Assembly (NCBI GenBank): GCA_036403795.1
Contig: DASWQJ010000253.1
Span: forward strand, 1 to 20,121
Length of the DNA: 20,121 nt
DNA from: Stenotrophomonas_A sp036403795
GTDB taxonomy: Bacteria; Pseudomonadota; Gammaproteobacteria; Xanthomonadales; Xanthomonadaceae
Direction: 5' to 3'
Shown: piece by piece, positions 14,725 to 20,121 of the stretch
How the letters are laid out: each line of letters begins with the position of its first letter
Numbering within the stretch: the stretch's first letter is position 1
Notes under the pieces: generated by a model
Told to the model about the DNA's origin: nothing
The model's database searches: none
What the model saw: the letters and a program-made list of their open reading frames with translations, nothing else
Made by a program: the position numbers and the translations under genes

Positions 14725-16395
14725 TCAGCGGCCGACAATGCCGGGCAGATCCAGCGACTTGTCGCGTGCACAATCCAGCGCGAGCTCATAGCCGGCATCG
14801 GCATGGCGCATCACCCCGGTCGCCGGGTCGTTCCACAGCACGCGGGCGATGCGCTTGGCGGCCGCTTGCGTGCCATCGCACACGATCACCATGCCGGCAT
14901 GCTGCGAGAACCCCATGCCCACGCCGCCACCGTGATGCAGCGACACCCACGTCGCGCCACTGGCGGTGTTGAGCAAGGCGTTGAGCAGGGGCCAGTCCGA
15001 TACCGCATCCGAACCATCGCGCATCGCTTCGGTTTCGCGATTGGGCGAGGCGACGCTGCCCGAATCCAGGTGATCCCGGCCGATCACCACCGGTGCCTTG
15101 AGCTCGCCGTTGGCCACCATCTCGTTGAAGGCCAGGCCCAGGCGATCGCGGTCGCCCAGTCCAACCCAGCAAATGCGCGCCGGCAGGCCCTGGAACTTGA
15201 TCTTCTCGGCAGCCATGTCCAACCAGCGGTGCAGCTGCGGATTGTCCGGGATCAGTTCCTTCACCTTGGCGTCGGTCTTGCGGATATCTTCCGGATCGCC
15301 CGACAGGGCCACCCAGCGGAACGGGCCGATGCCGCGACAGAAGAGCGGACGGATGTAGGCCGGCACGAATCCCGGGAAGTCGAACGCGTCGCTGACGCCT
15401 TCTTCCAACGCCATCTGCCGCAGGTTGTTGCCGTAGTCGACCGTGGGTACGCCCAGGCGATGGAATTCCAGCATCGCGCGCACGTGCTCGGCCATCGAAG
15501 CGCGCGCAGCCTGCTCGACTTCCTTGGGGGCGCTGACGCGGCGCTCGTCCCACTGCGCCACCGACCAGCCGAGCGGCAGGTAGCCGTTGATCGGATCATG
15601 CGCGGAGGTCTGGTCGGTCAGCAGGTCCGGTCGGACGCCGCGGCGCAGCAGCGCCGGCAGCACGTCGGCGATGTTGCCCAGCAACCCGACAGACAGCGGC
15701 TTTCTGGCATTGCACGAGTCCTCGATCAGTCGCAGGGCTTCGTCCAGCGAATCGGTCCAGGTGTCGAGGTAGCCGGTGCGCAGGCGCATGTCGATGCTGG
15801 TCTTGCGGCATTCCACGGCCAGGCATGACGCGCCGGCCATCACCGCGGCCAACGGCTGCGCCCCGCCCATCCCGCCCAGGCCACCGGTCAGCAGCCAGCG
15901 CCCGGACAGGTCGCCCGCATAGTGTTGGCGCCCCATTTCCACGAAGGTCTCGTAGGTGCCCTGCACGATGCCTTGCGCGCCGATGTAGATCCAGCTGCCG
16001 GCGGTCATCTGGCCGTACATGGCCAGGCCTTTCTTGTCCAACTCGTTGAAGTGGTCCCAGGTGGCCCAACGCGGCACCAGGTTGGAATTGGCGATCAGCA
16101 CCCGGGGCGCGTCGGCATGGGTGCGGAACACGCCCACCGGCTTGCCGGATTGCACCAGCAACGTCTCATCGTCCTCAAGCCTTCGTAGCGTGGCGACGAT
16201 GGCATCGAAGGATTCCCAGTCGCGTGCCGCACGGCCAATGCCGCCATACACGACCAATTCCTGCGGACGTTCGGCCACCTCTGGATCGAGGTTGTTCATC
16301 AGCATGCGCAGCGGGGCCTCGGTCAGCCAGCTCTTGGCGCTGAGCGTGGTGCCGGTGGGCGCGCGCAGCACGCGGGTCGGATCTCGACGGGTCAT
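14725..16395 (-). CDS. hutU: Urocanate hydratase (urocanase)
   Basis: Second step of histidine degradation: hydrates urocanate to imidazolone propionate with tightly bound NAD+. The ATG at 16395 (MTRRDPTRVLRAP) gives 556 residues, the family length, and has AAGGA seven bases upstream. The frame stays open beyond it, but that part is the shifted reading of hutG. Motifs: YGGIGRAARDWESFD in the N-terminal part; TGGLGGMGGAQPLAAVMAG, the NAD-binding glycine-rich loop; FCRGIGPFRW; and the urocanase signature FQGLPARICWVGLG at 401-414 with the active-site cysteine C409 (C410 in Pseudomonas putida). The ATG overlaps the hutG stop as ATGA, so translation is coupled. It is the last hut gene of the operon. 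Confidence 0.97.
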   Translation of the reverse strand: MTRRDPTRVLRAPTGTTLSAKSWLTEAPLRMLMNNLDPEVAERPQELVVYGGIGRAARDWESFDAIVATLRRLEDDETLLVQSGKPVGVFRTHADAPRVLIANSNLVPRWATWDHFNELDKKGLAMYGQMTAGSWIYIGAQGIVQGTYETFVEMGRQHYAGDLSGRWLLTGGLGGMGGAQPLAAVMAGASCLAVECRKTSIDMRLRTGYLDTWTDSLDEALRLIEDSCNARKPLSVGLLGNIADVLPALLRRGVRPDLLTDQTSAHDPINGYLPLGWSVAQWDERRVSAPKEVEQAARASMAEHVRAMLEFHRLGVPTVDYGNNLRQMALEEGVSDAFDFPGFVPAYIRPLFCRGIGPFRWVALSGDPEDIRKTDAKVKELIPDNPQLHRWLDMAAEKIKFQGLPARICWVGLGDRDRLGLAFNEMVANGELKAPVVIGRDHLDSGSVASPNRETEAMRDGSDAVSDWPLLNALLNTASGATWVSLHHGGGVGMGFSQHAGMVIVCDGTQAAAKRIARVLWNDPATGVMRHADAGYELALDCARDKSLDLPGIVGR

Positions 16396-17252
16396 GCGGA
16401 AGTCCTTGTAGACGGGTGGCGCGAGGGTGAAGGCTGGGCAAATTCCAGGCAGGCGCGCAGCACCTGGCAGAGCACGGCGCGCAATGTGGCGGCACGCTCG
16501 GGCAGCCAGGGCGAGGGCCAGTTGCCCGGCGCGGGGACATCCGGCTCCTGCAGGTAGCCACGGCAAGCCAGCTCCATCTGGATGGCATGCACGCCGTCGG
16601 CCGGTGCGCCGTAGCGGCGCGTGATCCAGCCGCCCTTGAATCGACCGTTGCGCACATGGCTCATGCCGCTGCCGGCGCAGATGCGCTCCACGGCATCGGC
16701 CAGTGCGGGATCGCAGCTGGTGTCCTGGTTGGTACCGATGTTGAACTGCGGCAATTCCCCGTCGAACAGATGGGGGATGCGCGACCTGATCGAATGCGCG
16801 TCGTACACCACTACGCGCGGGTGCGCCGCGCGCAGGCGATCGATCTCCGACTGCAATGCCGCGTGATAGGGCGCATGCCACTGCGTGCGACGTTGCTCGA
16901 TCTCGGCCGCATCGGGCCGCTCGTTGGCGCGATAGAGCGACTCATCGTCGAACGTGGTGAGCGGGCACAGGCCGGTGGTGTTCTGGCCGGGATAGAGCGA
17001 AGCCCCACTGGGATCGCGATTGACGTCGATCACCGATCGCGAGATCGAAGTGCGCAGCGTAGTGGCGCCCAATGCTTCGATGGCGAAGTCGTAAAGGTGG
17101 TGCACCCACCAGTCGGTATCGCGTTGCGCCAGCCACGGCGAGGTGAAGCGCCCGGCCAATGCCGCCGGAAAGTCCGCACCGGTATGCGGGAAGCTGATGA
17201 TCAGCGGTGCTTGACCGCGGTGCAGCGTCAACCAATCAGGCAAGGCGTCCAT
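16392..17252 (-). CDS. hutG: N-formylglutamate deformylase
   Basis: Hydrolyses N-formylglutamate to glutamate and formate, the last step of the five-enzyme histidine pathway. The ATG at 17252 (MDALPDWLTLHRGQ) is supported by GGAGAA (complement of about 17259-17264) six to seven bases upstream; the longer open frame above it overlaps hutH in another phase. The 286-residue product belongs to the N-formylglutamate amidohydrolase family. It shows SFPHTGADFP with H23, RDTDWWVHHLYDFA, RSVIDVNRDPSG, VVYDAHSIRS and the late FKGGWITRRYG. It is not the ureohydrolase-type formiminoglutamase that is also named HutG in enterics. This type needs HutF to make its substrate, and no hutF is in the window. The stop overlaps hutU; hutH lies 29 bp upstream. 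Confidence 0.94.
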   Translation of the reverse strand: MDALPDWLTLHRGQAPLIISFPHTGADFPAALAGRFTSPWLAQRDTDWWVHHLYDFAIEALGATTLRTSISRSVIDVNRDPSGASLYPGQNTTGLCPLTTFDDESLYRANERPDAAEIEQRRTQWHAPYHAALQSEIDRLRAAHPRVVVYDAHSIRSRIPHLFDGELPQFNIGTNQDTSCDPALADAVERICAGSGMSHVRNGRFKGGWITRRYGAPADGVHAIQMELACRGYLQEPDVPAPGNWPSPWLPERAATLRAVLCQVLRACLEFAQPSPSRHPSTRTSA

Positions 17253-17281
17253 GGAAAGTTCTCCAGAAGAGGGCGCGTGCA

Positions 17282-18820
17282 TCAGTCCTGGCACACGCCT
17301 GGCAGCGCCAGCCCGGCGCTGCGGGCCAACGCGCCGGAGCGCACCAGTGCGCTGGCGGCCACGATGTCGGGGTGGAAATAGCGGTCTTCCTGCAAGGTCG
17401 GCACTTGGGCGCGCAGCAAGGCCCGCGCGGATTCCAGCGCGTCGCTGGAGCGCATGGGGGCATGGAAGTCGCATCCCTGCGCGGCGGCCAGCAGTTCGAT
17501 GCCCACCACGTGCGTAGCGTTTTCGGCCATCGCCAGCAGGCGTCGTGCGCCGTGGGCGGCCATGGATACGTGGTCTTCCTGGTTGGCCGAGGTCGGGATC
17601 GAGTCGACGCTGGCCGGGTAGGCGCGTTGCTTGTTTTCCGAGACCAGGGCGGCGGCGGTGACCTGGGGAATCATGAAGCCGGAGTTGATTCCCGGCCTGG
17701 GCGTGAGGAAGGCGGGCAGGCCGGACAGCGCGGGATCCACCAGCATCGCCGTGCGCCGCTCGCTGATCGAGCCGATCTCGCACACCGCCAGCGCCAGCAT
17801 GTCGGCGGCGAAGGCCACCGGCTCGGCGTGGAAGTTGCCGCCGGACAATGCCTCACCGGTCTCGGCGAACACCAACGGATTGTCCGATACGCCGTTGGCT
17901 TCGATCTCGAGGGTGCGCGCGGCTTGCCGCATCACATCCAGCGCCGCGCCCATGACCTGCGGCTGGCAACGCAGGCAATACGGATCCTGTACGCGTACAT
18001 CGCCCAGGCGATGCGATTCGCGGATCGACGAGCCGGCCATCAGCTCGCGCAGTGCCTGGGCCGTTTCGATCTGGCCGGGCTGTCCGCGCAACGCATGGAT
18101 GCGCGGGTCGAACGGCGTATCCGAGCCCTTGGCGGCTTCCACGGACAGTGCCCCGGCGACCAGCGCCGCGGCAAACACCGTCTCGATTTCGAACAAACCA
18201 GCCAGCGCGTTGGCGGTGGAATACTGGGTGCCATTGAGCAAGGCCAGGCCCTCTTTGGCGCCCAGCGTCACCGGCGCCAAGCCGGCGCGGTGCAATGCTT
18301 CGGTGGCGGGCAGTCGTTGGCCTTCGAACCAGGCTTCACCCACGCCGATCATGACCGTGGCCAGATGCGACAGCGGCGCCAGGTCGCCTGAAGCGCCCAC
18401 CGAACCCTGGCACGGCACGATCGGCAGCACGTCTTTCACCAACATCGCATCGAGCAGCGCAAGGGTTTCCAGGCGCACGCCGGAGGCGCCTTGGGCCAGG
18501 CTGGTCAACTTGAGGGCCAGCATCAGCCGCACGATCGGCGCGGGCATCGGTTCGCCCACGCCGGCCGCATGCGACAGCACGATGTTGCGTTGCAGTTGCG
18601 CCAGGTCCTCGCGTTCGATGCGCACGCTGGCCAGTTTGCCGAACCCGGTGTTGATGCCGTACACCGGCTCGCCGCGCGACACGATGTCGGCCACCGCGCG
18701 CGCGCTGCGCTCAACGGCGGCCTGCGAGGCGGGATCCAGATGCGCAGGCGCGCCACGATAAAGATCGCGCCACTGCGCGAGGCTGACCGCGCCAGGGCGC
18801 AGCACGAGGGTCGAACTCAT
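17282..18820 (-). CDS. hutH: Histidine ammonia-lyase
   Basis: First and committed step of histidine degradation: removes ammonia from histidine to give urocanate. The ATG at 18820 (MSSTLVLRPGAVSLAQ) has GGAG six bases upstream and overlaps the hutI stop codon as ATGA. The product of 512 residues is of normal size. The electrophilic MIO cofactor forms from A143-S144-G145 in GSVGASGDLAPLSH. Y54 in VYGINTGFGKL corresponds to the conserved catalytic tyrosine, and SRxSG-type lyase relatives are excluded by the HutH-like C-terminal part (GTQYSTANAL, SANQEDHVSM). The assignment to HAL rather than phenylalanine or tyrosine ammonia-lyase rests on its place among hutI, hutG and hutU. Nothing is missing or broken. 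Confidence 0.97.
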   Translation of the reverse strand: MSSTLVLRPGAVSLAQWRDLYRGAPAHLDPASQAAVERSARAVADIVSRGEPVYGINTGFGKLASVRIEREDLAQLQRNIVLSHAAGVGEPMPAPIVRLMLALKLTSLAQGASGVRLETLALLDAMLVKDVLPIVPCQGSVGASGDLAPLSHLATVMIGVGEAWFEGQRLPATEALHRAGLAPVTLGAKEGLALLNGTQYSTANALAGLFEIETVFAAALVAGALSVEAAKGSDTPFDPRIHALRGQPGQIETAQALRELMAGSSIRESHRLGDVRVQDPYCLRCQPQVMGAALDVMRQAARTLEIEANGVSDNPLVFAETGEALSGGNFHAEPVAFAADMLALAVCEIGSISERRTAMLVDPALSGLPAFLTPRPGINSGFMIPQVTAAALVSENKQRAYPASVDSIPTSANQEDHVSMAAHGARRLLAMAENATHVVGIELLAAAQGCDFHAPMRSSDALESARALLRAQVPTLQEDRYFHPDIVAASALVRSGALARSAGLALPGVCQD

Positions 18821-20040
18821 GGAAATCTCCGGAAGGAAGTCGTCGTCTGCCCGCGCCAGACGCGCGCGTGCAGCGGATTGAAGCCCATGCGATACACCAG
18901 GTCGGCGGGTGACTCGATGTCCCACACCGCCAGGTCGCAGTCGTAGCCGGCACGCAGCCGCCCCAGCCGATCGCCGCGACCCAGCGCACGCGCCGCCTCG
19001 CGGGTGAAGCCGGCAAGGCATTCGTCCACCGTCATGCGGAAGAGCGTGGCCGCCAGGTTCATGGCCAACAGCGGGCTGGTCAGCGGCGAGGTGCCGGGAT
19101 TGCAGTCCGTGGCCAGGGCCATCGGCACGCCGGCCTGCCGCAGCGCCGCTATGGGCGGTACCCGCGTGTCGCGGGTGAAGTAGAAGGCGCCCGGCAGCAG
19201 CACCGCGACGGTGCCGGCAGCGGCCATGGCCGCGATGCCGTCCGCGTCCAGATATTCGATATGGTCGGCCGACAACGCACCGAAGCCAGCGGCCAGCGCA
19301 GCGCCTTGCTGGTTGCTGAGCTGCTCGGCATGGATCTTCACCTTCAGTCCATGCGCGCGGGCTGCTTCGAACACCTGCGCCGCTTGCGCCGCCGAGAAGC
19401 CGATGTCTTCGCAAAATACGTCCACCGCCTCGGCCAGCGCCTGCGCCGCGATGGCGGGGATCATTACCGTGCACACCTCATCGATATAGGTCTGCGCTTG
19501 CCGACCCGGCGGCACCGCGTGTGCGCCCAAGAAGGTCGGTACCACTTCGACCCGACGCAACTCGCCCAGTTGGCGTGCGACGCGCAACTGGCGGCTTTCG
19601 TCCTCCAGGGTCAGGCCGTAGCCGGACTTGATCTCGATCGTCGTCACGCCTTCGGCCAACATGGCATCCAGTCGCGGCAGGCTGGCGGCGATCAGCGCGG
19701 CTTCGTCGGCGGCGCGGGTCGCGCGCACGGTCGATACGATGCCGCCGCCTGCGCGTGCGATGTCGGCATAGCTGGCACCGCGCAGGCGCTGCTCGAATTC
19801 GTCGGCCCGATTGCCGGCGTAGACCAAGTGGGTGTGGCAATCGATCAGGCCGGGACTGATCCAGCGACCCTGGCAGTTGATGCGTTCGGCCGCTTCCAGA
19901 ACCGGCGCCTGGGCGGCGCTGCCGGCGTACACGATACGGCCGTCGCGGCAGGCGACCGCGCCATCGGGCACCACGCCGAGCCCGGTCTCCTCGGCCAGGG
20001 TCATCAGCTGGGCGTTGTGCCAGAGCGTGTCGCAATGCAT
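18817..20040 (-). CDS. hutI: Imidazolonepropionase
   Basis: Third pathway step: a metal-dependent amidohydrolase that opens imidazolone propionate to formiminoglutamate. The ATG at 20040 (MHCDTLWHNAQLMTL) gives 407 residues, the family length; the open frame further upstream lies over the promoter and operator. Its ribosome binding site is imperfect (AGGCGGA). Metal ligands are visible: H69 and H71 in DCHTHLVYAGNR, H237 in KIHAEQLSN, and D312 in ATDCNPGTSPLTSPLLAMN. Substrate-loop sequences such as IEIKSGYGLTLEDE and FLGAHAVPP are typical. First gene of the operon; its stop overlaps the hutH start by four bases, coupling translation. Confidence 0.97.
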   Translation of the reverse strand: MHCDTLWHNAQLMTLAEETGLGVVPDGAVACRDGRIVYAGSAAQAPVLEAAERINCQGRWISPGLIDCHTHLVYAGNRADEFEQRLRGASYADIARAGGGIVSTVRATRAADEAALIAASLPRLDAMLAEGVTTIEIKSGYGLTLEDESRQLRVARQLGELRRVEVVPTFLGAHAVPPGRQAQTYIDEVCTVMIPAIAAQALAEAVDVFCEDIGFSAAQAAQVFEAARAHGLKVKIHAEQLSNQQGAALAAGFGALSADHIEYLDADGIAAMAAAGTVAVLLPGAFYFTRDTRVPPIAALRQAGVPMALATDCNPGTSPLTSPLLAMNLAATLFRMTVDECLAGFTREAARALGRGDRLGRLRAGYDCDLAVWDIESPADLVYRMGFNPLHARVWRGQTTTSFRRFP

Positions 20041-20063
20041 GTCGTGGTCCGCCTGGCGTGATA

Positions 20064-20073
20064 TGTCTATACA
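20064..20073. promoter_or_regulatory. Probable HutC operator
   Basis: TGTCTATACA fits TGT-N-TA-N-ACA, an imperfect palindrome (eight of ten positions symmetric) of the kind bound by HutC/GntR-type repressors. It lies in the 60-bp space between hutI and the divergent gene at 20101. It covers the -10 region of the proposed hutI promoter and, on the plus strand, overlaps TATACAAT, a possible -10 for the divergent gene. Repression of both directions, relieved by urocanate, is inferred from known HutC systems. Confidence 0.6.
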
Positions 20074-20100
20074 ATAAAAGTCGACAGAGGAGGGTGTCCA
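20071..20100 (-). promoter_or_regulatory. Candidate promoter of the hutIHGU operon
   Basis: Minus strand: TGGACA (complement of 20095-20100, five of six to TTGACA), an 18-bp spacer, then TATTGT (complement of 20071-20076, four of six to TATAAT). Transcription would begin near 20064, leaving a leader of about 24 bases before hutI. The operator overlaps the -10 box and the start point. Confidence 0.4.
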
Positions 20101-20121
20101 GTGGCACTGCAGCAAGCGAGC
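20101..20121 (+). CDS. hutC: Start of a divergent gene, probably the hut repressor HutC (3' end outside window)
   Basis: GTG at 20101 follows a strong ribosome binding site, GGAGGG at 20088-20093, and the frame stays open to the window edge (seven codons, reading V/M-ALQQAS). Seven residues cannot identify a protein. The proposal rests on context: a divergent gene sharing a HutC-type operator with a hut operon is usually the GntR-family repressor hutC. Another divergent hut gene, such as hutF, is possible. Confidence 0.45.

Noticed and set aside
16396..16881. Longer HutU start, giving 718 residues
   Set aside because: The added part is the out-of-frame reading of hutG. The normal HutU length and the ATGA overlap with the hutG stop support 16395.
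17253..17783. Longer HutG start, giving 463 residues
   Set aside because: The extra part overlaps hutH in another phase. The GGAGAA site and the family length support 17252.
1..20121. Mobile elements, CRISPR array, tRNA or rRNA genes
   Set aside because: No transposase or integrase frame, no regularly spaced repeats, no CCA-ended cloverleaf and no rRNA-like sequence were seen. Gene content and base composition are uniform.

Overview
This is a GC-rich chromosomal window of housekeeping and catabolic genes. It most likely comes from a gammaproteobacterium of the order Lysobacterales (Xanthomonadales: Xanthomonas, Stenotrophomonas, Lysobacter, Rhodanobacter or Dyella type). The reasons are an SMC-type condensin rather than MukB, the smc-zipA-ligA gene order, a LigA of about 833 residues with two extra internal segments that I recall from xanthomonad LigA proteins, and a GyrA with glutamine at position 83. 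The genus cannot be fixed from the sequence alone. I see no rRNA, tRNA, CRISPR array, insertion sequence, integrase or base-composition break, so this looks like core genome.

Left part (1-8570): the C-terminal four fifths of smc (cut by the window edge), zipA, then on the minus strand a HisC-like PLP aminotransferase with a twin-arginine export signal. After that come ligA on the plus strand and, overlapping its stop codon, epmA, the ligase that modifies elongation factor P. The aminotransferase sits inside the chromosome-segregation/division/ligase cluster as an insertion in opposite orientation.

Middle part (8571-13435): a secreted protein with three DUF3011-type cysteine repeats, mtnA of the methionine salvage pathway (probably read from a leaderless transcript), and gyrA. 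A strong bidirectional rho-independent terminator closes gyrA and the convergent minus-strand genes.

Right part (13436-20121), all on the minus strand except the last few bases: a compact histidine-utilisation operon transcribed hutI-hutH-hutG-hutU with two ATGA start/stop overlaps. It degrades histidine through urocanate and imidazolone propionate. HutG is the N-formylglutamate deformylase type, so a hutF gene is expected outside the window. At the far right a TGT-N4-ACA palindrome lies over the putative hutI promoter, and the first codons of a divergent gene, probably hutC, begin. Downstream of hutU, after 124 bp, comes a two-gene unit of a HipA-like kinase and a DUF3037 protein whose genes overlap by 23 bp.

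The least understood elements are the HipA-like kinase/DUF3037 pair, the Tat-targeted aminotransferase and the DUF3011 protein. None of the three families is new, but their functions are open.
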